Shown piece after piece: positions 22,956-34,500 of a stretch of DNA of 64,000 nucleotides. Within the stretch, counting starts at the first letter, position 1, and each line of letters starts with the position of its first letter. The notes beneath the pieces are model-generated. The model did not search any database. It was not told the DNA's origin and saw nothing but the letters and a program-made list of their open reading frames with translations. This DNA comes from Tillandsia leiboldiana (Eukaryota > Streptophyta > Magnoliopsida > Poales > Bromeliaceae), in NCBI GenBank assembly GCA_029204045.2, contig CM055065.1:12971024-13035023 (forward strand). Direction: 5' to 3'. The position numbers and the translations under genes are program-made.

Positions 22956-23678
22956 GAGCGAGCGGAGAAGATCAACTAGGAGCGTATGGAAAAGGTTGAG
23001 TCATCTGTGAGTACGGTATATCACCTTGTACGTGTTTAATTCTAGTGGATTTCACCGTGTTATCGGTCCCGTGGTTTTTTACTCCGGTTTGGAGTTTTTC
23101 ACGTAAAAATCTTGCGTGTTCATTTATATTTCCACATTGGGTTTTTATTGCGCAATGATTTTTTGAGTGTTTATTGTTTACACCTATTCACCCCCCTCTA
23201 GGTGTTTTTTCCCCTATTTAGATCTATATTACATATAACCCAACATTTTCAAAACCCTGTGGATTTATGGATTTTAGAAAACGGATTTCAAAACCTGAGT
23301 GTCATGTGGGCACTGTTTTAAAAACTCTGTGGATTTATGGTTTTTGAACTGTTTTAGAAATCTGGGTGCCGGGTGGGCACCGCTTTTAAAATTGTGGATT
23401 TATCCTTTCAAATTGGTCGGCCTACAGAGTAGTTCAGTTGTATAAATGTTGAGAACTGTTGTGATTGAATAAACTACTATGGTTGCATGTTGTATTAGCC
23501 GCGACGCCGTGCATATACAGAGGAGACTCTGTCCGTTTGCAGGGTGATTCTGTGTATGCGGTGGGTCTGGGCACGCACCGGGGAAGAAGGAATTTCAAAA
23601 AAAAAAAAATTGATACAAAACAAATCCTTTTTCGTTGATTGTTTCCGCTGATTGAAACCCCCGGGGCGTGACATACAT

Positions 23679-25100
23679 GCAAAGTAGAGTTAGTGATTTA
23701 TTTATTGCTCGAGATATATGCATGACATAGTTTGGGATTTAGTTATCGATATATAAGGGATGCATGAGTAATTCAGTCAATAATTGTTGGTTAAATCGAT
23801 TACATGTTAGAGTTAGCATTTTGAGTATCGGTTATGTTGCATGTTTTATTGGGGAACATTGACTAGAACCCCGTCATATGTTTGCATGTTTAACCAGATT
23901 GGTAGAAAACCCTCACTTGGGCTAGGTTCTTTTATGCTTTAGTCTTCCTACACATTGCATGTTTACTCCCCTGGACTTAGAGTTTTCTTCTCGCTCGGGT
24001 AGTGGGCCGAGTAGTCGGGATAGTGTAGGACGCATGTTGCGCTCGTGATGCGGGGCCGAGTGGAGTCTGGTGGTTGAGGTTAGTTTGGTGCTAGTGTCGG
24101 GAGCCGTTTGGGATGACGGTGATCCCGGGTTGTTGGGTTTTCCTCTGATTTGGTTCATCGCCGTCGAGTGGTGGCGATGTTGATCTTATGTTAGCAGGAC
24201 CTTGAACCCAGAGATACTTTTGAAAACACATGATTTTGGTAAACTAATGTTTCTTTCCAAGCTTCAAGGGGCGACAGAACCCGTTCTCTTTTGATTAGGG
24301 CAAAGGCACTAATCCTTCGGGACGTGGGAAAATAAAACCGTCTTCAACTGATTTTCTTAAGAACTAAACTGTATTAAAATTGGGTTTCCTTAAATCAAGA
24401 TAGTTTTAAAAAAAAAGAAGTTACTTTTGTCCTCACCAGAGAGGGGTCGAGTAGAAAAAGTTTTCAGAAACAAAGTTCATCTTTTATATAAATTTTCTCA
24501 CCCCGACGAGGGTTCGAGTGATCTGCGTTCCAAGGGCTACCTCCTTTTGGGACGAGAACTACGGGCGGCTATGCCTGGAACCTTTTCTTGTTTGATTGGG
24601 GTTGTAGGCATCAGTTCCTCGAAATTCTTGGTCCTGGTGTTGTTGGTCGGTTAGGTTCGATGTTGGGCCACTAGGGGTTCCGGCTAGGTTGGTTAGTTGT
24701 TTTGGGTCTGCGAGTTTTCCGATCCGTTCGATCGTGGTTTTGATTACAGCCTGCATGTGCTACAATTCTGGTTCTCGATTTCTGCCATGTTCTTTTCCTC
24801 AGTGGGATCGCTCCCCTTGAGTGCCGCTCCGGATGCGATGGTAAATTGGTTTGTTGTATGCCCTACATAAATCCAGCCAAGCAATGGGAGGTGGTGGTAG
24901 GTGAGCGTTTACTAGTCCGTTGGGACGCCTACATAAATCTTGCCCAATGCTTGGGAGGTGGTGGTAGGTTAGCGCAGGCTTGACTAGCCCTTGTTGTAGA
25001 TTTCTTTCCAGCTGATCTATTCTTGTTTACGGTACTTCCTGTTATCTTATGCCTCTAGTAGACTTAGTGGGCAGACCGTAGGGTTGGAGAAGGTACCCAC
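23679..25100 (+). mobile_element. LTR C2, middle piece
   Basis: This continues the LTR broken by B2. Phrases such as CCCCGTCATATG and GTAGAAAACCCTCACTTGGGC (near 23870-23930) match LTR C1 at 5427-5490, and CCTCTAGTAGACTTAGTGGGC (25054) matches 7040. It ends with CCCAC (25096-25100), the target site of E1; the LTR resumes at 54959. No gene is seen in it. Confidence 0.85.
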
Positions 25101-28100
25101 TGTCACGCCCCGGGTGTAAACCAGAACCCGGGCTCGTCCACAGACCCGCCGTGCACACGGTATTTTCCGTGTACACGAAGCGCTGGTAACCTTCTCAGAT
25201 ATAAAGAAATAATGCTAGAGCATAAAACAGAGCTAAACTGAAACTAGTACATCTCAGACAAATGCTGGAAATAAAAGTACAATAAACTCTCAAGAATATA
25301 CATATGTCTCTCCCAGCTCACGAAGTAAATACAACCAGCTGGCCGCAGCCAGACCCAAAATAAAAGAAAATACAACCGTCTGAGTGTACAGGGGATACAA
25401 CAAAACTACAAAACTCGAGCTCGGGGTAGCAGCTATCTAGTCGGCGATCCTCTTACCTCGATCCTGGGAGGAAGGCCCCGCAACTCCAGCAGATGACTCT
25501 GCAAAACAAAGGGGACAAGAAAAGGGAAAAACAGTGGGGGTCAGTACTACTATAAAGACAGCAGCCTCCCCTAGTGGGTAAACCTCAACTCAAAACTCCT
25601 ACCTGCCCACTAGGTCTACCAGAGGCTAAAAGAATAAAGGCGGTAACTATGAGTATGACTCCTGATAAAAGCTACCACTAATATGCCTCTACCTGCCCAG
25701 CTAAAGATAGCTAAATATATGCCTTGGAATATCGAAGCCTGCCACGTCGGGTATGCCAGCCTACGCATAACACCGGTGTGGGATAGGAGTCTCAATGTCC
25801 GCCGAATCGGGTATGCCAGCCTACGCATAACGCCGATATGGGACAGGAGTCTCACGGTCTGCTAATCGGGTATGCCAGCCTACGCATAGCACCGATATGG
25901 GGTAGGATTCTCAAAGTCTGCCCAATCGGGTATGCCAGCCTACGCATATCACCGATATGGGACAGGAGTCTCAGGGTCTCAAGTCTACAAATCGCGCACT
26001 CTGCTCTATAAGAAAAAGTACCGTCCCCCAAAGGAAGCCCAAAACCCTCTCCCCGAAACCCATGTGTCTGTCTACACTATCCCAGCCCCTGCTCTAACCC
26101 GAGCATAATGTCCCCTATGTCTAAGTGACTGAAGAAAGAATGCAACATGGTTTCTCCTAAGTCAATTCCAGCATGATAGTGTAGCAGAAAAAGGTGGCCT
26201 ATCTAGGTGACCATTCAAGCATGCAAAAGTCATTATCTTGATGAACCATTTTAAGTACTCTAACCACATACCCCAGCCTTTCATTTAATCAATCAACAAG
26301 ATAGGGATTTAGCATAGATTCCAAGTAATTCTACTACATATTTAAAGCATGGACTCACCATTCATTAACTTGTAGTTTTCTAACAATGCGTTTATCAACG
26401 AAGAAACCAGGACTTCATACAAGCATGCTAGGTCCATCTCACAGATTTACTAACAGTGTAATCAAAAGCATTCTAATAGGCCTAATGATAAATCCCAAAT
26501 AAGAGATTTACAACATCACCCACCTCGAGCGCTAATCCCAGTTCCCAAAAGCAGAACCCAAGCTCAGCCCAAAACTCCCCACCAATCTGTACAAAATACC
26601 CCAAAGGAAAACACATAAGCTAAACATTCACAATTCCCAGAATCTGTCCCTTAATACCACAGTCCAGAATTCACTAATTTTTACCTGCGAAAAATGCCCA
26701 GAAAAATCCAAGGAAAATACTGTCGCGATCCTCGCGACGAGCCCGTCGAAACGAGTACCTGCACGCCCAATTCGGAGTTTCCTACGCTGAGATAAAAATC
26801 CGACAAGGGAAACATCCCAATCCAAACTGTACCAAATTTCTGTAACAAAGAACCACAGAAAAAGGAGATTCTCACCCTTGTCCAAAACCCAGAAAAATCT
26901 GAGAAAAATCCAGGAGACTCCTTGCGAAGTGTAGATGAAAATTACCTCTTGAATCGCCTCGATCCGACATCCGAGCGAAAAGATACGGCAAGAACACTGC
27001 GGTGCTGTCCAAAAGTCCGCGACGAAAAATGGGTCAAATGGGTGCTCAGAAAACTACAAGATCAGCACGGAAATCGAGGAACCTCAAAACACAGGAGTTA
27101 AAGTTCTACCTGTCTTGAGTCCAACGGCGCAAGAATCGGCGAAATCCGATGTCGGGGTGAGTCGGAGGAGTCCAAACACTGAGAAGGGGCGAAGAAGATC
27201 GCCGGGAAACAAGCGTCGCGCCGCGCCGTAAAATGGTGAACCTCGGGAAGAGTGCCTCCAAAAATCCTCAAAGTTCTCCAAAGGGTAGTGCACTGAGGGA
27301 GGAAAAACTTCTCTGTATAAAGCTCAGCGAAAATGGGGTCCAAAAAGCCTACAGGACGAATGGGGGGAGCTATTTATAGGACCAGCCCACTATGCTATCG
27401 GGCCGGGTTTTCAGGCGCAAGTTTCGGGCGCACTGCGCCCGGAAACCCGGTTGCACACCTCCCGTCCGACGCGCCCGAATCTCCCAGGAGCGGCCACGTC
27501 ACCCCCAAACAGGGGACAGCAAATCCCCGCGGTCGCTGTGTGCCGCGTGTCCCCTCGCGGTCAGCGGGGGTAGGTACGGCCGCCCAACCGCGAGGCGACA
27601 CGTGTCGCACTCGAGTGCGGCCGACCGCCCCGCCTGGCGCCACTGTGCACGCATAGTACCGAGGCGCCCCCCCCGCGCACACCGTGGACCGCGCCCACGT
27701 GGGCCGACGAATCCGAAGCCGCCACGTGTCCTGCGCCCGGTCCACCGCAACCCCGCAAACCCGGTGAGCCATGCCGCGTGCGCCGGCCTATCAGGGCACG
27801 CCACGTGTCACCCGCCCGCGGCCCATGCACCGCCGCGCTACCCCGTGGACCGAGCTGCGTGAGCCGGCCAATAATAGGCCGCCACGTGGCTCAGGCCGGT
27901 CCACGAGGCTCCCTCATGCACCGAAAAACCCCGAAAACTTCCGGAAGCCCGCTTTTGGTCATCCGGACTCCAAATTTAACAAGCAAATAGCCGTTTTCAA
28001 GCGTTTTTCCGCGCTGAATCTAAATCCAACCTCAGATTGGCCCAAAACCTTTTCTAAAATTCGGTAAATGCAGCCGAAGGCCAAATCAGCTATCCAAGTC

Positions 28101-28216
28101 TCACAAAGTCCATCTGTGGCACCCCTTTGATGCACCATGGGCCAGACACACCAACACTAGGTGTTCTACACAATGGATTCATCGGAAAGTTGCATGGGAA
28201 AAACCAGAACACTACA
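25101..28216 (-). mobile_element. E1 3' LTR
   Basis: The left, 3' LTR of E1 reads TGTAGTGTTCTGG to CCCGGGGCGTGACA on the minus strand. A TATA box is at 27370-27378 (minus). Upstream U3 is GC-rich with several CACGTG cores (near 27594, 27691, 27723, 27803 and 27884). R-U5 contains a four-copy 60-bp tandem repeat. A U5 hairpin pairs 25150-25160 with 25167-25177 (11 pairs, one G-U). Confidence 0.93.
25743..25985. repeat. Four 60-bp tandem repeats in E1 LTR (left)
   Basis: TCGGGTATGCCAGCCTACGCAT begins at 25747, 25807, 25866 and 25926 (periods 60, 59, 60), each unit ending in GGAGTCTCA or a close variant. The same array is at 52480-52722 in the other LTR. Related but single or doubled motifs occur in the N1 and C1 LTRs. 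Confidence 0.85.
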
Positions 28217-28236
28217 TCCTCCCCCACAAGAAAAAG
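28217..28236 (-). other. E1 polypurine tract
   Basis: On the minus strand TTGTGGGGGAGGA directly precedes the LTR start TGTAGTG. This is the usual place and composition of the plus-strand primer of an LTR retrotransposon. N1 and C1 have the related AGT(A/G)GGGGAGGA. Confidence 0.8.
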
Positions 28237-28263
28237 TTTCGTCCTCGAAACAAAAGTCATACC

Positions 28264-29922
28264 TCAAGCAGGTGCCTCGAACAGGTGGGGGTAAGCAGCC
28301 ATCATCGCTGACTCCAACTCCCAGGTAGCCTCGCGCTCCTCATGACTGCTCCAGAGGATCTTCACATAAGGGATGGCCCGACTGCGCAACTCCCTAACCT
28401 CCCGGTCCAAGATCCTCAACGGCCGCTCAACATAGCTCAGATCCTCGATGACCTCCAGTGGGGTGAAATCGATGATATGAGACGGGTCATGAACATACTT
28501 CCTCAGAGTCGATACATGAAAAACGTCGTGAACACCTGAAAGCCTGGGAGGAAGTGCAAGCCTATAGGCAACTGGCCCTATGCGCTCTAATACCTCGAAA
28601 GGTCCAATGAAGCGAGGGCTCAGTTTCCCCCGAATCCCAAATCTTCGGATCCCCTTTGAAGGCGAGACCTTCAGAAAGACATGATCCCCAACCGCGAACT
28701 CCAGGTCTCGCCTCCGCACATCTGCATAGCTCCTCTGTCTGCTCTGTGCTGTCTGAAGGTGCTGCCTGACTACCTTGACCTTAGCCTCCGCTTCTCTAAG
28801 CAACTCTGGCCCCAAGGTCCGCCTTTCACCCACATCGCTCCAATAAAGAGGGGAACGACACTTGCGTCCATACAATGCTTCAAACGGAGCCATTCGGATG
28901 CTCGCTTGAAAGCTATTGTTGTACGCAAACTCTGCCAATGATAAGTGTCGTACCCAACCCCCTCCAAAGTCCAGCGTGCAAGCCCGGAGCATGTCCTCAA
29001 GAATCTGTATAGTACGCTCTGACTGTCCGTCTGTCTGCGGGTGAAATGCTGTGCTGAAACTGAGCTGTGTCCCTAAAGTGGCCTGTAGGCTCCTCCAGAA
29101 GCGCGAAACAAACCTCGGATCTCGGTCAGATACAATGGAGACGGGCACCCCATGCAGCCTCACTACCTCGTCTAAGTACAGCTGTGCCAGCCGATCGAGG
29201 GACCAAGTCACCTGTACCGGTAAAAAGTGTGCGGATTTGGTAAGTCTATCCACGACTACCCAGATAGCATCCGCTCCCGTCTGTGCTCTCGGCAAACCAG
29301 TGACAAAATCCATGGTAACATGCTCCCATTTCCATTCAGGGATTGGGAGACTCTGCAACTTGCCAGCAGGTACACGATGTTCAGCCTTTACTTGCTGACA
29401 AGTTAGACAGTGCGCTACAAATCTCCCAATATCTCTTTTCATCCCGTTCCACCAAAACTGTGCCTTAAGGTCCCTATACATCTTAGTCCCACCAGGATGG
29501 ATGGTATAAGGTGTATAGTGGGCCTCCCTCAAGATCTGCTCTCGGATCTCCGCATCCAGAGGCACACATGCTCGGTCCCTGTACCGCAGTACTCCCGAAG
29601 CATCAACCGAAAAGTCCCCTGTCAAACCAGTCTGCATCTGCTCTCGAATCCTCATCAGGTGGGGGTCCTCACTCTGTCTCTCCCGAATCCTATCCAACAG
29701 AGTGGGCTGCACGACTAGAGACATAAGTCTAGCAGAGACCCCAGGGGACACAACCTCGAGCTCTAACCGCCTCATCTGCTCCAGTAATGGCGCCTGATCG
29801 GTGATCAACGAAGATAGACTCTGTACTGCTCTCCTGCTCAGGGCATCAGCAACCACGTTGGCCTTGCCAGGATGGTATAATATGTCCACATCATAGTCTT
29901 TCAACAATTCCAACCATCTGTG
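28264..29922 (-). CDS. pol: E1 Pol, C-terminal part: RNase H end, integrase, chromodomain
   Basis: This 549-residue stretch begins at the end of RNase H (YHPGKANVVADALSRR). Integrase follows: zinc domain with AHYTPYTIHPG and HCLTCQQ, then the DDE core with Asp in MDFVTGLP, Asp in VSDRDPRF and Glu in DGQSERTIQILEDML. Next come the GPY/F module (GKLSPRFIGPFEVL and AYRLALPPRL) and a chromodomain at about residues 480-545 (SYVERPLRILDREV, IPYVKILW, EATWELESAM). All catalytic residues are present. The chromodomain is known in chromoviruses to direct insertion to chromatin carrying particular histone marks. It is the downstream part of one polyprotein; the TAG at 29923-29925 separates it from RT, so translation as one product would need readthrough. 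Confidence 0.93.
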   Translation of the reverse strand, partial: HRWLELLKDYDVDILYHPGKANVVADALSRRAVQSLSSLITDQAPLLEQMRRLELEVVSPGVSARLMSLVVQPTLLDRIRERQSEDPHLMRIREQMQTGLTGDFSVDASGVLRYRDRACVPLDAEIREQILREAHYTPYTIHPGGTKMYRDLKAQFWWNGMKRDIGRFVAHCLTCQQVKAEHRVPAGKLQSLPIPEWKWEHVTMDFVTGLPRAQTGADAIWVVVDRLTKSAHFLPVQVTWSLDRLAQLYLDEVVRLHGVPVSIVSDRDPRFVSRFWRSLQATLGTQLSFSTAFHPQTDGQSERTIQILEDMLRACTLDFGGGWVRHLSLAEFAYNNSFQASIRMAPFEALYGRKCRSPLYWSDVGERRTLGPELLREAEAKVKVVRQHLQTAQSRQRSYADVRRRDLEFAVGDHVFLKVSPSKGIRRFGIRGKLSPRFIGPFEVLERIGPVAYRLALPPRLSGVHDVFHVSTLRKYVHDPSHIIDFTPLEVIEDLSYVERPLRILDREVRELRSRAIPYVKILWSSHEEREATWELESAMMAAYPHLFEAPA

Positions 29923-31531
29923 CTACCTCAAGTTGAGCTCCTTCTGTGTGAACAGGTATTTCAGGCTCTTGTGGTCGGTGTAAATCTCGCAGTGCTCCCC
30001 ATACAGGTAGTGGCGCCACAACTTTAGTGCAAAAATCACTGCAGCTAGCTCCAAATCATGGGTAGGGTAATTCTTTTCATAATCCTTCAGTTGCCGAGAG
30101 GCATAAGCAATTACCTTTCCCTCCTGCATCAGCACGCAACCAAGTCCACTGTGCGATGCATCACTGTAAATCACATATCCCTTCCCCATAACAGGTAGGG
30201 AAAGGATAGGAGCCGACATCAATCTGTTCTTTAATTCCTCGAAGCTCCTCTGGCAGTCCTCACTCCAGGCAAACTTAATCCCTTTCCGCGTCAAACGAGT
30301 GAGGGGTGTGGAAAGTTTCGCAAAACCTTCCACAAACCGACGGTAATATCCTGCTAAGCCCATGAAACTGCGGACCTCAGATACCGTCGTCGGTCGGGGC
30401 CAATCCCGGACTGCCTCGATCTTCGCCGGGTCTACTGCCACTCCGGCGGCTGAAATCACATGGCCCAAAAAGGCAACCTCCCGAAGCCAGAAATCACACT
30501 TAGATAACTTGGCATACAACTTTCTCTCTCTCAGAAGTTGTAGCACAATCCTCAGGTGCTCCTCGTGCTCCAAATCGCTTCGGGAATAAACTAGGATGTC
30601 ATCAATAAAAACAACAACGAACCGATCCAGGTATGGTCGAAAAATCCTGTTCATTAAATCCATAAAAGCAGCAGGGGCATTTGTCAATCCAAAAGGCATG
30701 ACGGTGAACTCATAGTGCCCGTACCGCGACCTGAATGCCGTCTTTGGGATATCCTCGGCCTTCACCTTCAATTGGTGGTAACCAGACTGTAAATCAATCT
30801 TAGAAAAGACACAAGACCCTTGCAGCTGGTCAAATAAGTCATCAATGCGCGGCAAAGGGTACTTGTTCTTGATGGTCACTTTATTCAACTCCCGATAATC
30901 AACACATAGTCGAAGTGATCCATCCTTCTTCTTCACAAATAGCACCGGCGCTCCCCAAGGCGACACGCTTGGTCTGACAAAACCTTTGTCCATTAAATCC
31001 TGGAGTTGCGCCTTTAGCTCTCGCAGCTCAGCCGGTGCCATTCGGTAAGGAGCCTTAGAGATTGGCGCAGTTCCTGGAACTACGTCAATCAAAAACTCAA
31101 CCTCCCTATCCGGCGGCATATGAATCAGATCTGGAGGAAACACATCCGGGAACTCGTGGACAATAGGGATATCCGGGAGTCCCGGTGCCGCCACAGGCTC
31201 CTTAACCACCGACGCCAAAAAGGCCACGCATCCACTGCGCATCATCTGCCTCGCCCGAGAAGTCGAAACTACAGAGGCAAAGAAAGCACTCTGGCACCCC
31301 CTGTAAACAAACACCTCCTGGCCTGGCTCGCTAAAAGTAACAGTCCTCGCGGCGCAATCAATCGTCGCGAAATAGCGAGCTAGCCAATCCATCCCCAGCA
31401 CAATGTCATAATCTCGCAGCTGACTAAGGACCATCAGGTCCGCTGGCAAAATCCAAGACTCAAGCTGTACCGGGCAAGACCAACAACATTCCTCTACAAT
31501 CAAAATATGATCGGGAATCCGTACCTCTAAT
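29923..31531 (-). CDS. pol: E1 Pol, middle part: protease C-terminal half, RT, RNase H
   Basis: The frame enters from the N1 boundary in the protease (VRIPDHILIVEECCW, VLGMDWLARYFATIDC) and continues through the linker PIVHEFPDVFPPDL into RT. RT motifs are SPWGAPVLFVKKKDG, LCVDYRELNKVT, FSKIDLQSGYHQ, FGLTNAPAAFMDLMNR and the catalytic FIDDILVYS. RNase H follows (YSDASHSGLG, ASRQLKDYEKNYPTHDLELA, TDHKSLKYLF). It ends at a TAG (29923-29925) where M1 has a Gln codon (NLRQRRW), so a CAG-to-TAG transition is likely. The upstream half of the protease and gag lie beyond N1 at 50002-51541; frame and sequence continue across the insertion. Confidence 0.93.
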
Positions 31532-34500
31532 TGTGGTGACCCAGACCTTTGCTGGGCTTCTTCAGTGTGACCAGCAGCTTCTGGAAGCCTACGTGGCTTG
31601 TCGGCGGTGTTCGCGCGCCTATTTGGACACAAGAGATGGACCCTGTGAGCTTTGGTTGGCTGTATTGGCCTTCGGCTGCTTTTGCCGAATTTTAGGAAAG
31701 GATTTTGGCCAAACAGAGGGTGGATTTGGGTTCAGTGCGGAAAAACGCTTGGAAATGGCTTTTTGTTTGCTTAATTCTGAGTCCGGATGCCCAAAAGCGG
31801 GCTCCCGGAAGTTTTGGCAGTTTTTGGGGTTTGCGGGAGCCTCCGGCAAATTATAGGTTTGGAATTTGGCAAAATGGACGTCGTTTTTGGAATCAGCGCG
31901 CGAAAACGGTCAAGATGGGCTATTTACTTACTATTTTTGGGCTGCGGTTACTGTTCACGCCGGAACAGTGTTTCCGGCGATCGCCGGCGGCGGCGGGCAG
32001 CGCCGGCGGGCGGCGGCGCCGCCTCGGGCAGGCGGCAGGCGGCGGCACAGGGCGCGGGCAGGGCGCGGGCAGGCGCCCGGGAGCGCGGGCAGGCGCGCGG
32101 TCCACCGCGGAGGTCGTGCGCCGGGGGGCGGGCCACGTGGCGCTTTGCGGTTGGCCGGTGCTGCAGACGCGGTCCACGGAATTTGGTCCGGGTGCACGGT
32201 GGACCGGGTGGACACGTGGCGTGAGGTTATTGGTTCGGTGCTGTGCTCCCGGTCCACGCAACCGGTGGAGTGGGTGGCCGGGGGCAGGCGGCCGTACGGC
32301 GGGGCAGGTGGCCGTACGGCCCGGGTCAGCCGCGACGTGCGCGGTCCACGGCGCGACGTGCGCGGTGCACGGGTGGCCGGGCCACGTGTCGCGTCGTCAT
32401 TGGCGGGCGCAGGTGCACCGGGTGCAATGGGGCCCGGGGTGTTCGCGGACTGGGCTGTGTGGTGGACCGGGCCGCACTGTGCGCGCCCGAATCTTGGCGG
32501 GCCGGGCCGCACTGTGCGCGCCCGAAACCTGCGGGCTGGGCCGGGCCGCACTGTGCGCGCCCGGAACTTGGGACACATTGGGTATTTCTCCAAATGTTTT
32601 TCTCAGCCTTTAAATAGGCAGCCCGAGCCCTCTTCTTTGGCTTTTTCCTCTCAGCCCAAGCTTGATCTCCCCGAGCTCCCTTCTTGGAAGATTTTCATCT
32701 TCAAGTCCTTGATCTTCCTGCCAAGTTCTGGGATTTTTGGAGGCACGAATCCCGAGGGTCCCCATTTTACGGTGCGGCGCGACGTTGCTTTCTAGTGTTC
32801 TTCTTCGGCGCAGCAGCAGTGTTTTAGCTCCCCTGGGCTACCCCGAGATCATTTTGCGGTGATTCTTGCACCGACAGACTCCTAAGAGGTAGGGCTTCAT
32901 CTTTCATTTTGATCGCGCTTTCCCGTTTCGAGTTTTTGGCACGGATCCCGAGGCAACACTGTGACCCATTTTCTTTTTGGCTTTGTGGGACAGCATCGAG
33001 GTGTTTTGGCCATATCTTTGCGCCCAAGCGTCAGCCGAAAACGAGCTTATACAACTTTTTCATCTACAGATCGCAAGGAACGCGCTCGTATTTTTATTGG
33101 ATTTTTCTGAGATTTCATCAGAGGTGAGAATCACTGTTTCTCTGTGTACAGTGCTACAGTCTTTTGTGCTGAAATCTTTTGAGTGTACCACCTTGTCGAA
33201 TTTTTATCTTGACTTACCGAACTCCGATTTGGGCGTACAAGGTACCGTTGCGAAGCTATCGACGCGAGGATCGCTGTGGTATTTTTCTTGGAATTTTCTG
33301 GGCACTTTCTGCAGGTGATAATTTAACAGTTTCGGGACTGTTGTTGTATGGGATTATAAGAGTTATATTTGGGAGCCTTAGTGTAATTAGTGAGCTTTGT
33401 ATTGTGCCAGGAGGGTTACGGGTGTGCTGAACTTATTGGAGCAAGGGATTAGAGTTATCTGGTGTTTTCAGCTGTTGGGCTTTGGACAGTCAGCTTTTCA
33501 GGTGGGTGCCTTATTCCCGGAACCGGTGGACGGTTCTCTATATTGTTATACGTTAGCATTGCATGCAGGTGTACGGTACAATAACTGAAATTGGTCGGTA
33601 AGTTTAACAGTGAGGATTCTATGGAAATTGCAAGTGAATTTCTCATAGTATGGCAATGGTATAATCAAATATTCATGTTGGTGATTAGTGGAAGCCCACC
33701 TAAGGCAAGGCTACCATATCAGGATTAATTATCATGCCATATTAGCACATAACCTTTTATGAGGCTGGTTTATGCATTGGGATAGGATTATGTAGTTATG
33801 TGCAGGTCCTACTCCAAGGAGTGATTATGGATCGAAAATCATGGACAGGTATGGTCATTGCTAATTCTGGCATGAGGTTTATTTTTCTTTATCCTTTTTA
33901 AGGACAAATGCATGCTTGTATGGACATATGCGTATGAACATATAGTTAGGCCATCTTTTACTGCTGCACTACATATTGGAATTTGACTTAGGAGAAACCA
34001 TGATTGCTTTCTTTCTCCTTTTTATTTAGACTTTTGAGTCATGTTGCTCGGGTTCGAGCAGAGGTTTGGGATAGTGTAGCTGGGACCTTAGGGTCAGAGA
34101 CAGGGTGTGCTTGATGTTGGATTGTGGGTTATTGCGGCAACCGCGGACAGTAGGCGGTTGACCGGATCTTGATTATTTTACCCAATTGTGGGTCGTGGGT
34201 TATTGCGGTGACCGCGGACTTTGGGCGGTTGACCGGATGTTGACTATGGCATCAGATTGGGTATCAGATTTGTTCTAGTGGATGGTGTTTCCCACTTTTT
34301 GAGTACTATTGCGTCAGATCGGGGTTTTGTTAGGGGACGGAGTTTCCCACTTTGATCATAGTCTTGATCCAGTCCTGCTATTATGAGACAGTGGTTACAG
34401 AGATACTTGTGATACTGATGACAGAGTTACTTTACTCGTGTGGGTCGCTCCCCTCGAGTGCCACTCCGGAGTGTGCGACTGGACGGATCGAGGCCAGTCT

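Larger units (their letters stand above)
21967..23245 (+). mobile_element. Solo LTR of a Sirevirus-like Ty1/copia element (TSD TTTTC)
   Basis: The LTR starts TGTTACGGATTT at 21967 and ends ACCCAACA at 23245. TTTTC flanks it on both sides (21962-21966 and 23246-23250), so the ends are certain. It is 1279 bp, with no internal region. The Sirevirus-type LTR at 60348 aligns over most of its length, including the leader phrases GGTATATCACCTTGTACGTG and GTTATCGGTCCCGTGG. It contains a run of GATCCGGATC palindromes in U3 and repeats of CGTGGATTCG in the leader. It sits inside the solo LTR B2 and is therefore younger. Confidence 0.92.
18678..23673 (+). mobile_element. Family-B solo LTR B2 (TSD TACAT)
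   Basis: The LTR starts TGTAGCACTCG at 18678 and ends GGGGCGTGACA at 23673. TACAT occurs directly on both sides (18673-18677 and 23674-23678), a perfect 5-bp target duplication. Without the nested copia LTR it is about 3.7 kb. Its 3' part matches B1 and B3, including the GTTTGGCCACCGCA phrase and GACGGTGAGG. There is no internal region, so it is a solo LTR left by LTR-LTR recombination. A U5 hairpin pairs 23512-23521 with 23549-23558. The part from 19285 to 20600 looks exon-like and is described separately. Together with C2, M1 and E1 it shows repeated insertion at one locus. Confidence 0.9.

Noticed and set aside
25743..25985. 60-bp repeats as a CRISPR-like array
   Set aside because: Whole units are similar with no distinct spacers, four copies only, and the array is duplicated in the partner LTR.
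31705..32795. ORFs of 200-320 codons in the GC-rich U3 of the N1 LTRs (also near 39299-40305 and 45973-47117)
   Set aside because: Open on both strands and in several frames, no family match, and located upstream of the LTR TATA-like box.
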